Assembly: GCA_940337035.1 (NCBI GenBank)
Contig: CALNHX010002654.1
Coordinates: forward strand, 1 to 64,000
Direction: 5' to 3'
From: Agriotes lineatus
Taxonomy: Eukaryota > Arthropoda > Insecta > Coleoptera > Elateridae
Length of the DNA: 64,000 nt
Positions 48,860-59,695 of the stretch are shown here, one piece after another. Below the pieces are notes generated by a model that worked only from the letters and a program-made list of their open reading frames with translations, did no database searches and was not told the DNA's origin. Each line of letters starts with the position of its first letter. Positions within the stretch are counted from its first letter, which is position 1. A program made the position numbers and the translations under genes.

Positions 48860-49340
48860 CGACTTCCTCTATTGCAGAGGTTTATTAATGTTGCTATTCA
48901 AAATTATTCCTTAGATTTGCACTTTTATATGCAAGTTTTTACTGTGCTTAGAATTGTCGGATTTGTATTATTTCAAAGCAGGACAGTGCTTCGTTGCCAA
49001 CTCTCAGGATTAGATAGTTCCTCAAAATTTGTTGAAAACTGCTATAAATTGCTTGAGAGCTTACTGAAGAGTTGATGGAAATTAGCTGCCAACTTACTAA
49101 ACTAAGAATTTCTTGGAATTTTGTTGAACATTTCTTGCTGAATCTTTAATGCAAACTTGTGGCAAACTTTTACAGAAACCTACTAGTTGAAAAGTTGGTG
49201 CAAACTCTGTAATAATCGAAAACTGATTAATACTTCGGTGTTCTCTAATCGATTTAAATATTTCTAAAAAGTTTACTTTATTTCGAAATTTCACACTGTT
49301 TCCCTTCTCAACGCTAATGCGATTGTTACGGGACACCAAA
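48860..49340. repeat. Degenerate 'TGCTGCAAACTTGTTGAAAA' repeat, part 1
   Basis: Second degenerate family; variants of TTGCTGCAAATTTGTTGAAAACT recur every 20-30 bases. Also present at 51780-52080 and 53570-54480. Confidence 0.55.
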
Positions 49341-49439
49341 TTGGAACATTTTCATCGTTCAGCTGCCTTATTAAAAGCAGGTTAGTTTTAAGCAAGTGTC
49401 GATGAATATTAAATAAGGTTTAAGTAAACTCTTAAATGA

Positions 49440-51560
49440 TTTAAACAAGATGCCTGCTATAGCTACATTAAAGATATTTCAATAGAGTTGAAGATCATTC
49501 AAACAAAATAAAATGCAATCGTGAAAAATATATAGACTTGTTTAAATGAGCAAAAATTATTTTAATAGAATAAAGTCCTTGTAACGAGATTAAAATTCGC
49601 TTTCATATTAATAATACATTTTTAACGTAATCAAAAGTTTTAACGAGATCGAAAATTCATTTAAAGAAATTAAAACTCTCTTTCTCGAGATTAATAAAAC
49701 CTTTTAAAGGTATTAAACATCCCTTTAACGTAATTACAACTTGCTTTAACGAGATTAAAAATAATTTAATGCAATTAAAAGCTCTTTAATAGATATTAAA
49801 AACTTGTTTTCGCGAGATTAATAATACTTTTTAAGAAAATCAAAAATTCATTTAACGACATAAAAGTCCTTTAAACGAGATTAATACTCACTTTCGCAAG
49901 ACTAAACATTTTAAAAGTTCTTTTTTCTACGATCACCACTAAAAGTAGGCCTTTTAGCGCTAGCTTTTTTCACTAATGCTCGGAATTATAAAACTTTTTA
50001 TTTCCTAAAAAAATTTACTTTGAGAATAAATTAATTTATTCCGTAGATTTGCGTATTATAAACGCACAATAACTTTATTCGGCTAATAAATCCGTACAGG
50101 TTAATTTTAATTCGTTGTTAAAATAAATAAAAGAGCATCAAAACGTTAATGCTTATGACATTTTATTCATTAGTAAACACACTTTGATGAGCTTTTGTTT
50201 ATTTATCTATTAGTTTATTGGGGAAGTAAATTTACTCCACAAATAGTTATCTAATGATGTATTCATCGTTTATAATACTGGCCATAAAAGTGACGTTTTA
50301 TAATTTAGCGTGTTTAAAATGAGATCAGCTGTTTACTTTTAGCACATGTGTTATAAAGTGAAGTGAGGTTGTAAAACTACAATTTGGAACTGGAAGTGAG
50401 GTTGTAAAGTTATTCTAGTTACTTCTTGCGTTAGAGGTAAAGTGTTTTTTAAATAATTAAAGCGTTATGTAACGAATAAAGTAAGATGTGTACTATTATA
50501 ACTAGCCTTAATAACTGACTTAACAGTACTGGCTCCACAAACATTCACCTACACGTCAAGGCCATCTCTTTATTATGACATAATGTATCGAGAGATCCAA
50601 AAAAACCTGTTCCTCAGCGGGCTGTGGAAATTCAACGTACGAATAATATGTTGGTGACACTGTACGTCAATGTTAAATTCGACGTTATCAGGTTAGGTTT
50701 TCCGTCAGTTATGACACAAAATGACCCAAATCCTAACCTGCTAACCTCGAATTTGACATTGACGTACAGTGTCACCAACATATTATTCGTACGTTGAATT
50801 TCCACAGTCCGCTGAGGAACAGTTTTTTTTTGGATCTCTCGATATAACTGTCATAAATGCAAACCTTTGTTAAATCGACATTTATGGATTAATAACAGAA
50901 AATTCAAGGTCATAGAAAAAATATTGTATGCAAACTCGTGCTAAAAGTGTTATTGCACTCGACACGTTTCATAATTTTCATGTCTTGCGCATAAACATCA
51001 ACTTTTAGCACTTGTTGCATAAATAGCTATTAACTCTAGTAAAACCGGCTTTAACAAGATTAATAACACTTTTTCAAGGAATTAAAAGTTCGTTTAACCA
51101 CAGTAAAACTGACTTTAACGAAATTAATAAAACATTTTAAGACAATTAAAAGTTGTTTTAACGAGAGTAAATGCTCGCTTTCGCGAGATTAATAAGACTT
51201 TTTAAGCAAATCATAAATCTTTTTAACGACACTAGAAGTTCTTTTAACAAGATCACAACTCACGTTCACGAGATAAAAAGTATTAAAAGTCCTTTTAGCT
51301 AAAGTAAAACTCGCTTTAATAAAATCAATAATTTTTTTAACGACGATAAAAGTCTTTTTAACGAGAATTAAACTCACTTTCAAAATATTAACAATATTAA
51401 CAGTCGTCTTAACTAGAGTAAAATTGGCTTTAACGAGAATATTAAAACTTTTAAACGAAGTAAAAGGCCCTTTTAAAGAAAGTAAATCTCACTTTAACGC
51501 GATTAGTAAAACTGTTTAACGGAATTAAGTCTTTTGAACAAGATTAAAAATCGTACAAAC
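49440..51560 (-). repeat. Degenerate TTTAACGA repeat field, reverse orientation
   Basis: 49440-49930 and 51010-51560 carry TTTAACGAGATTAAAA-type units, the reverse complement of the 39.8-47.9 kb field. The stretch between holds AT-rich DNA and the long hairpin at 50572-50859. Confidence 0.8.
50572..50859. mobile_element. Near-perfect long hairpin, ~113-bp arms
   Basis: Left arm 50586-50698 and right arm 50731-50843 differ at only about six positions by eye, with a ~32-base spacer; weaker pairing extends to 50572 and 50859. It is the longest member of the CCTAACCTGCTAACCTCGA foldback family. High arm identity implies recent insertion or gene conversion. Confidence 0.85.
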
Positions 51561-51779
51561 CAAACTTATGTGATTATTCAAGATTTGGCCATTTAACGTT
51601 TTGACTTTTCATATAAATTGAAAGTCCATTTTCACGAAATTGAACGTCTCTTGAAGTATGAATAAAGTATCACAAGCGAAATTCGAAATCATTTAAACAA
51701 CATCTGATCAATGAAACCAGTTTAGAAGCTGTTATTATGTTTAAATTGTTTACATGAAAATGTACAGTCAATTTAAGGA

Positions 51780-52080
51780 CGATAGTATTTTCAAGCACTT
51801 TCTAACTTGCTTAAGACTTAATGAAAAGTTGCTGCAAACTTGTTAACAATAATTGTTAATCGAAAAACTAAAATATTTTTATGTAATCTGGTTCAAAATA
51901 TATTTTAATTTTCTTAAAAGGTTACTGTAAGCGTTATGAACTTTTCTACGAATTTACTGCAAAGACCTGCTGCAGCATAGCAGCAACGAAAATGTTGGAA
52001 TAAACTGCAATTTTGCTAAAGAGTTTGTTACAAACTCAATAAATATTGAAATAAATTTACTACAGTAGTACTAAAAACGC
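51780..52080. repeat. Degenerate 'TGCTGCAAACTTGTT' repeat, part 2
   Basis: Units like AAAAGTTGCTGCAAACTTGTTAACAAT recur with strong divergence. No coding frame. Confidence 0.5.
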
Positions 52081-52283
52081 GCTGTACATATACAGGGTTA
52101 TTTAATTATCCTTACCATTGAAAGGTTGAAAATGGTAAGAGATACGAGATCGGCGAAGTTGCATATTCCTATGCTGAATAATATTTAAAAAAACACTTTA
52201 CTTGTTCAAAAATACAAAAATTTTGGTTTTTTGTTTATTTTTTATAAGTTGATTATTATTAGACATTATTAGAACACTTTGAA

Positions 52284-52654
52284 CATAATTTTTCTTAACA
52301 TAGAATTTCGGCTTAGACCGTGTAGTATTTGTATATGAAGACCCAGAATTTCCTAGCTTAATGTGCCTTGCACCTTGTGAAGTCGAGCAAAAACTTTCAC
52401 TCTGATGATGCAAGCTGCAAGGTCTTGCGAAACGTTAGTGAATATGGATGCACAAACAGCAAAACGGCAAAATCTGCCTAAGTATCCTCGTTCTCAAAAT
52501 ACTCAAACAACACGAGCCACCAAAGAGCATGACCATCGCGCGGGTTTTTGCTAGACTTCACAAGGTGCAAGGCACACTAAGCCAGAAAATGCTGAGTGTT
52601 CATATACAAATACTACGCTGTCTAAACCGAAATTCTATGTTAAGAAGAATAATT
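52284..52654. mobile_element. Foldback element with ~110-bp arms
   Basis: 52284-52393 and 52544-52654 are inverted copies at roughly 85-90% by eye, both containing ACTTCACAAGGTGCAAGGCAC and 'CATATACAAATACTAC' in opposite senses. Just upstream, 52090-52110 has TATACAGGGTTATTTAA, similar to other element ends. Frames 52198-52413 and 52448-52657 lie in or beside the arms and are not genes. Confidence 0.75.
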
Positions 52655-53569
52655 TGAGTAACCGCGAAAGCCTCAAACAGTATATAACTTTTAACATTGA
52701 AAATTTTTAACGAATTGGAAGTGTGACGGTAATACTGGGCTCCAGCAGCGATTTGTGTCAAGCTTAGAAAGTGCGCAGTTTTCCTGAATGTTACCAAGTT
52801 GTACGTATTGCAGGTGAATGTGGTTGGTGTCATTTTGAAGATCTTGTCAAGAGCGAATTTCTTGGAAGAGTTGCGAAAATGTAAGATTCGAGGGGGCGAA
52901 AATACGGGGGTTAAAACGATTTTTTGGACACGTAAGCGTTCGGTGCTGTTACATCGCATACTTCTTGAAAAGTGATTTGAGGCTAGTTGGAAAGAGGATG
53001 AACCAACGCTCATCGTAGTGGCTGTTTTTTGAGGTCTGCGATGCACGGGGGCGAAGTTACAGGGCTGTAAAGATGAGATGCGTTTGTAGCAAATTGAATG
53101 TTCGCATAAACATAAAAAAATCGAATTTTGTGGGTTTTTAAGAATTTTATGGCCTAGATGGATTTGGGGGAAAGCGTTATAATTATCAGAAAAGTCTTAA
53201 AATCAATATTTGTGTGAAATTCGCTGTTTGGAGACTTTCTACTGGTCGATTGTATTTTTAAAGAGAATTCGGGATGCGGTTGTGAGGGAGACGGGCGGGA
53301 GGGATTTGTTGCCTTATTTTCTCAGTTTTTAAATAAGGAAAATGTGCTAGTCTGTGTGATTCTGGCCCTTTGTGAAATTGTAAATTATAAGTAAATATTA
53401 ATTAGCGTGTTACTAACGGAACGTCGGATTGTATTTGTCTCTGACATGAATAATATTTCGTGAGAGAAATGTCGTTACTGCGCTGCACTTGTTGGTAGAC
53501 GGTGGTAGAGTGGTAGACGGCCACTGGCAGGGTTGGGATGTTAGTGTCAGCTGTTTGTACTAACACTTA

Positions 53570-54480
53570 ATGCGAGATTGTAATAGAGAGTACTTGAAAT
53601 TTGGCGAAAACTACCTACAAACTGCTTGGAAATTTACTGAAATCAAACAATTTACTGAAAATACAATGCAATTTTGTAAAAAATTGCTGAAAGTTTTATT
53701 AGTTTTGACTTCAATCACGCTAAAAAAATACTGCAAATTTGGTGAAGTTTACCACTAATTTGTGGCTAATATTCTGAAAATTCAGTATATCGGTTGCAGG
53801 ATTTATAGCAACTTTGCAAAACATTTATTGCAAATTTTTGATTGTGTTTAACTTACTGACCATTTGCTGCAAACTTAGTAGAACTGCATTGTAAAGAAAA
53901 TTTTTGAAAACTTAATAAAGATCTATTGCAAATTTATTGACAATTCATTGGATAGGTACTTATTGAAATTTTGCTGCAAGTATGCTAAACAGTTTGCCGC
54001 AAATTTGATGAAAACGCACTAAAAATTCTTGAAAATTTTTCTACAAATATATTTACAAAAACACTATTTGCCGTAAATTAGCTAAGAATTCTTTAAAAGT
54101 ATATTGTTAGGTGCAATATAATCAGTAAAAATGTCGTTGAAAATTTACATAACTTGTTAAAAAAATGCTGTCTTTTTGTAAATTCAACTTCAATCTTGAT
54201 AAAAAAATACTGACAACTTGGTAAAAAATGGTCGATTAATTTATTTCAAATTCCTTGAAAATTCATCATACCTGTTGCAAAATTATAGCAACTTTGCCAA
54301 ATAATCCATGATAATGTTTTGCGAATATTTTCGGCAACTGAAACTGCTCTACAAATCTGGCGAAATATTGCTTTAAATTGATTTAAAAAATTCTGTACAG
54401 TACTTTCGGAAACCTTACAGGTTTTTCCAATTAGTGATGAGTGCAGTGAACATACCAAATGCATTTTTTTCTCCCTTTCG
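53570..54480. repeat. Degenerate 'TGCTGCAAATTTGTTGAAAA' repeat, part 3
   Basis: Repeated words TTTACTGAAA, TTGCTGCAAATTT and GAAAATTTTTCTACAAA every 20-40 bases. Low-complexity, noncoding. Confidence 0.5.
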
Positions 54481-55305
54481 CTAGAAATTGCGCAGCTAAT
54501 TTTTCAAAAACCTTGTGGTCTAAGCTGGCAGAGATATTCAACAAGAATGTGGGATTGCCCTACCGAAATGACGACTGGTAACCCTAACTCTACTTGAGAA
54601 ATTAAAGATTTCACAAATCAAAAATATTTACAAAATGCAGTGTTCATGCATCATATCAAATGGAGGGGACATAAATATTAATATTTTGGTACTCAGTTTA
54701 GTCAAATAATTACTAAAGGGATATAAATCGAGAAAAATTTGCAAAAATCTGTAGTTTTTATTTCACAGTCTAAAGATCGTATCCATCGATTTATTTAATA
54801 TGTAGATTCAGAAACTATAGAGGGTAACTATGTTCTAAAACAATACTATTACAGTGTTTACTGGACTTTGCTGCTACCAGTGGTCGTAATTTTATTGGAC
54901 TATGGAAATAATGTATTTTTGACTTTCTCTTAAGGTAGCTTTCAAAATGACGCAAAAAGTCAAGAGTAAACTTTAGAGAAATAATCAGACGCGCCTTGTC
55001 AATTAAAATGGTTAGGTTTCTTAGAAAGTAGTTAATATGCCCGTATACTGTCCGGCATCTAAAATATTTTAACGACATTTAATTTAAATTTATAGCAGAA
55101 GAATATTGAATTTTTCCCAATTCCGCAACCAATCCACTGGCATTTACTTAGATGTCGCAAATTGCGATCGTAATTTTAAACGCGAAATAGCCGACCCGGT
55201 GAAGACATCCCCAGGAATGCACATTGCACCTCGCTAACCCGAAAATCCAGTCACAGATGCAATCAATCTTATATCACCATTGCCAAACAATCACTAGCAA
55301 CTCAC

Positions 55306-55713
55306 CAGATTCGAGCCCGAAGTTGGCGATTCCGTAGACGTCTTCGACAGGGGGCTTCCTGGTTTCGCGGACGCGCTGGCGCGGGATCTGGTGCACTAGC
55401 TCGCCGTAGACGTCCTCGATCTCGGCGTACTTGGCGGTACCGTAGTCGGACTCCAGTAGGGAGTCGTACTTCTTCCGCTCTTTCGGCGAAGAGCGGGAGG
55501 GCGCGGGGGCGTAGTAGAAAGAGGACGCCTCCGCTGGCTCGCCGAAGCTGCTAGGCTCCGAGCTCACGTCCAGCGAGTCCAGGTGGTCGCGGATGTACGC
55601 GTAGTTCTCCAGGTCCCAGGGGTCCACGTAGGGCCGCGGCACCGCGCTGGAGACCGACTCGTCGCTGCCAAAGTCGACGGAGTTCCAATAGTACGCGTCG
55701 GCGGGCATGGTAC
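55306..55713 (-). CDS. Gene B exon 1 (5' UTR end, ATG and residues 1-134)
   Basis: The exon begins after acceptor AG at 55715-55714, preceded by a TTTTTCC pyrimidine tract. ATG is at 55708-55706, and the exon ends at donor GTGAGT (55305-55300), one base into a codon. GC content is far above the surroundings. The protein is acidic and rich in Tyr, Ser, Pro and Asp. It starts MPADAYYWNSVDFGSDES and contains two EDVYG motifs at residues 98-102 and 122-126, plus a basic PRQRVRETRKPP stretch between them. No signal peptide or membrane segment is seen. I do not recognise the family; the EDVYG tyrosines could be phosphorylation sites, which is speculation. Confidence 0.85.
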
Positions 55714-57149
55714 CTGGAAAAAGTTGTAAAACTAAGCTAACTTCAAATGTTTGTTTTAAAGAATTTGCCTAGAACGCTTGGATCGATTTGGATGGTATTC
55801 GATATGACATTCCAAATTGGCATAAGGCAACTTTTGAGATAATGTTGGTTATTATCGGTTGGTGAAACTGGGCGTCATGCGGCGTAGATCTCTTTGATGA
55901 CAATGCCAATAATATTTTTCCAAATAGAAAGACATTCATTTTATATAGGATGATAAATAACAATAAGCAAAACAGTTCCGGCGAAGAAAGTTGCACGAAG
56001 AGTAAAATATTACTCTCGGCGACAGGAAAATTACTAGTGAATTAAAAATTCTACAAAAATCACTGACGATGCTTACAAAATTGCCAAAGTAAAGTGAAGA
56101 TGGGCGGGGCACTTTTCACAATACGAAGATGAAAGATGAAGACGATAATGGAGTGGAGATCGCGCACACGAAAAAACGTATTGTCGGATTTTAAAAAAAG
56201 CAAGGGAGTTGCATATATTTGACGTTCACGAGATTTGCATAAGTACTGATATTGGTTTTGGAGAAATGTGTTGGTATTGGTCTTGACACTTAATAAAAAC
56301 AGTTGCTCAGACAATTGATAGTTAAGGATATCAAATTGCAACAAATTACACAATACACGTTTGAAAAGGCTTTTAAAAAATCTGAAACAGAAAACTACAA
56401 AATATACAAGATGTTTTAAAAAGTTTTGCATTTGAGTTGGTTGAAGAAATAAAAATAAATAAAACGGATAATATTTAGTACACGTGTTTAAGTAATTCGC
56501 ATAAGTAATGATAACAATTGACGATTTCCAAAACCATCTTGGGCAAAACGTGCAATACCTATGTTTAAAATATTTATTTAAATGGTCTGTCGAGGACCTT
56601 TTCATGCGTCTCTAGCTGCTTATCGATATTTGAGGGGTTCCATTTGTCCAATGGTAGCCACAACTCTTCTTTAAAAAAAATCTGAGCTGTGAGTTTAACA
56701 AATTTAATTGAATATAGCTTTAAGAGCGTTTGATGTATCTTAAAAATATAAAAATAACACATTTTATTTAAAATTACATTAAAAAGTAGATACAAAAGTA
56801 AAATGACACGCCAAAAAATTTTGAAAAATGTGTATCGTTGCAAACACATTATCAGTAAAACGAATATACTCAAGCTAAACCTATCGTAACATACACAGAA
56901 TATATCTAACCTAATCTTAGGAAAGTTGACGTAACCTAAAGCAATTTTATCTATTCTTCTTGTTTAATTATAATAATATATTTTTTCTACTAACAACTTC
57001 GTAAATGAGAATTAGCAATGCACATGTAATGGCAAGTGAAAAGTGCAAGGTCACTCATTGCTAAGCGCGTAAATACTACTTACGCGCCTAGGTCAATGAA
57101 GTAACATATTTATTGATTCGTTTAAATAATTGTTGATATTGAACGATTA
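55714..57149. other. 5' UTR intron / upstream region of gene B
   Basis: The acceptor at 55714 implies an upstream noncoding exon, which I could not place. The sequence is AT-rich with minus-strand frames (56605-56060, 56873-56574) that look like random hydrophobic translations. Confidence 0.4.
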
Positions 57150-57575
57150 TATACAGCGTGTCCGCGGATTGAGTTCACATAAGGTGTAAATGACAAATTT
57201 TGTTTGAGTCAAGAGACTCTATTGTTTTTTTAAACATCTTAGTTCGTGAACCAGTAACAGTGCCTCCTACAGCCACGATAAAAAGTATGTTGGTATAAAA
57301 ACTTTTATAAATCAAAGTAGGCCGATTTGTCTGAAAATTGAAATTCTGATATTACTCTCAATTCTAAACAACTTTCCTTAATACGATTTTTTGTTATCTC
57401 TACTAATAATAGTAGTTTGCTGTTGACAATTTTTTAAAACTCAATTCTAAAACACCCTGTATATTAATTAATTTGATTGATTTTCTCAAAATCTTAGTTT
57501 GAGAACAAGCAAGAGTGATTCCGAAAATATTAGCATCTACCTCAAAATAATTTTGTCATTTACACCTTATGTGTG
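57150..57575. mobile_element. Foldback element with CAGCGTGTCC end
   Basis: 57177-57208 (ACATAAGGTGTAAATGACAA...) and 57541-57574 are inverted copies. The left end TATACAGCGTGTCC resembles the ends at 28007 and 63950. The interior includes TTCTAAAACACCCTGTATA at about 57440-57465, possibly a second nested end. Confidence 0.65.
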
Positions 57576-58519
57576 TTTTTTGTTTATATGGTTACTCTAA
57601 TAGTTTTGTGCATCATGACAATTTCACCAGATCATATTGAGCACAATTGTTGTAACACTTTTCGGACGATCGTGTTTTTTTTTTCATGTTTTACAATTAC
57701 CAGCTTTGTTGACAGATCGAGTAAGTTGATTATACGACACCTCACTGGTTTCCATAGAAATTAGAAAAATAGAGTGAGGTAAGTACATTCTACAACACAA
57801 GTGCGGGGAGTAAAAATTACATAACAAAATATTCTTGTTCTTTGATTGTACGAAAACTATTATACGATAGTCGATCGTTAAGTGCTTGTAACAGGTCTCG
57901 AAAATTAGAAAAGCTCGACTCTTCGATTCGTCTTTGTAACTTTTTCTCGACCTGGTAAAATGCACTTACCAATCTTGTATCATAATCATGATTCAAACTA
58001 TGTCAATAGTAGAAAAAACGCAATTAATTATACGATGCGGCATTGCTCAGTAAAATTGACTTACACATCTTGTAATGTAATTAACTATTTTTCTGAATCT
58101 ATAATGTAATTTTTGCATACAAAAAGGGCGTTGTGGAAAACATTCAACAATTCTTTTGTGCGAACAAGATGTAACGGTATAAAATGGTTTGCCACATTTT
58201 TCTAATGTCTTTGAAATTTGTCGTTTTGGTAGGTTCCAACGCTTATTTCTTTGAAATAAAGTACTGTTGTACCCTTGGAATTAGGTCTCTCTAAGCGCCT
58301 GTGTATAGAGCAGATTACCTAGATTAATTTTAGTAAATTTTTAGTGTATTTTGAAAATTTCAAATTAACAATAAGTTCGTATTGGGTCTCCTGCGCGTTT
58401 AACTTAAAAGTGCAGCAAATTTTGTAATGTTCTTTCTTGAAGATGTTAGCCGTTTTACTACAACCTAAGACCGAAGACGTAGGCCGGGACTTGAAAAAGG
58501 ACTTCACTCTTCAATATCC

Positions 58520-58890
58520 AGGGTTCTGGTTGAGAATTACCGCACATTTCAGTTATGAGTTCGATTAGTTCACCTACAATTTTTGAGGCCTATCAACATC
58601 TAAGGCATGTGATAATACCAACATGTCACGTGGTTTAACATGGGGAATTCATTTGCCTTCTTCTGTGAGCGATTTTAGAATTTCTTTGACACTTTTACAA
58701 TCTGTATTTCCCGTCGTTGTTATGCGGACGATTTCATCTGTTGTGTTTCTGACGTCGGCGTCGCATTGGCAACCCCCGAAGCGTCTCTGTCCGTTCGGTG
58801 TACACCTATCTCCAATGATCAGGGACCCACAAAGTGCGTTTGTTTTAAATAGCGACCAGACACGTCTACGTTATATGCCTTGTTGGCCAA
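58520..58890 (-). pseudogene. Unidentified coding-like relic
   Basis: On the minus strand, about 58830-58640 is open and reads GSLIIGDRCTPNGQRR, 'FGGCQCDADVRNTTDEIVRI' and 'SVKEILKSLTEEGK'. After a TGA it continues 'PHVKPRDMLVLSHALDVDR' and, following a frame shift, LIELITEMCGNSQPE. Composition, ordered charge pattern and higher GC suggest former coding sequence, but I do not recognise the family. The plus-strand frame 58623-58901 is its shadow. Confidence 0.4.
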
Positions 58891-59639
58891 AGACAATTTA
58901 AAATTTTATAACTTGGAATCATTTATTTGGTGTTGGGAATTGATCTTATTTTGCGCACTTCGGAATTCATATAGCACTGTTTTTAATTCTAAAAATTGTA
59001 GGTTCCATTGCTTTGATAGCGCACCATGGCGTTTATTGCTATGAACGATAAGGTAATTTAATTATAAATGCGCTTCGTTCTCGAGAGGCCTCTACGATGT
59101 GTGTAACGTAATTTACGCAATGGTTTAGCTTATTGTAGGTACCTAATAAGGCTACAACTCAATTAGGGTAATGTCGCTGTTTGATTCCAGCGTATATTTA
59201 ATCAATTTTTGTTTACATGCACGGTAAGTGAAGTTTGTTTGAACAGTTGGTTAGATTCCAGTTGGCGTCGCCTGCTTCTGTGTAGTAGTAATTAGAATCG
59301 TTTATCTAATTCGCCTAGGGAGAATAAATCCCCAAGTATATAGAGTTAACCTAGACTGTGAACCTATCCTAAAAGTTGTAAAGGCTTGGACAAAGATATC
59401 CACAATTGCATTTTTGCTTTTGATTCAATTTTGTCACAAGCTACACCTAGTAGCTAAAATAATATAAACGACGACGGGCAAAATTCACAATAATTAAGCA
59501 ATTTTTAATTGGTTTCTTTAGAATACTTCAGTTTAACACACTAGAAAGTTTGATGGAGTGAAGTAGATAAATAAACATAACAATTTTTATTCCTTACATG
59601 TATAAATTTGTATGCATATATATTTTTTGGATATTACGC

Positions 59640-59695
59640 TAATCGCCTCGTGGTACCTTTGGTTTCACATTGTGAAACCATTTGGGAATCACTGT
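59640..59695. repeat. Possible hAT terminus
   Basis: GGTTTCACATTGTGAAACC is a palindrome followed by ATTTGGGAATCACTG, the reverse complement of CAGTG.TTCCCAAA, a common hAT end. The partner end was not found. Confidence 0.35.

Larger units (their letters stand above)
22634..55305 (-). other. First coding intron of gene B (about 32.7 kb)
   Basis: Donor GTGAGT at 55305-55300 and acceptor ending TTTGCAG at 22634. It contains the repeats, transposon relics and GC-richer islands listed below. No further exon was found with both splice sites and matching phase. Stretches where I see nothing beyond AT-rich DNA: 26400-26990, 28600-29400, 30400-31230, 33080-35630, 37700-38200, 43150-44400, 52660-53560 and 54480-55300. 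Confidence 0.7.
22205..55713 (-). other. Gene B span: three coding exons, giant 32.7-kb intron
   Basis: Exons run 55713-55306, 22633-22513 and 22406-22205. Exon 1 ends one base into a codon (G) and exon 2 supplies AT, giving Asp. Exon 2 ends with GG and exon 3 supplies G, giving Gly. The joined frame is 726 bases, 241 residues plus stop, with no break. All junctions are GT/AG with good consensus: donors GTGAGT and GTAAGG, acceptors TTTGCAG and TTTCAG. Extra exons inside the large intron cannot be excluded but are not needed. The 5' UTR is also spliced, with the acceptor AG at 55715-55714 five bases before the ATG. The protein has no recognised domain. Confidence 0.75.

Noticed and set aside
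56060..56873. 181- and 99-codon minus-strand frames upstream of gene B
   Set aside because: Phe/Leu/Tyr/Lys-rich composition is what AT-rich DNA gives by chance; no motif or splice evidence.
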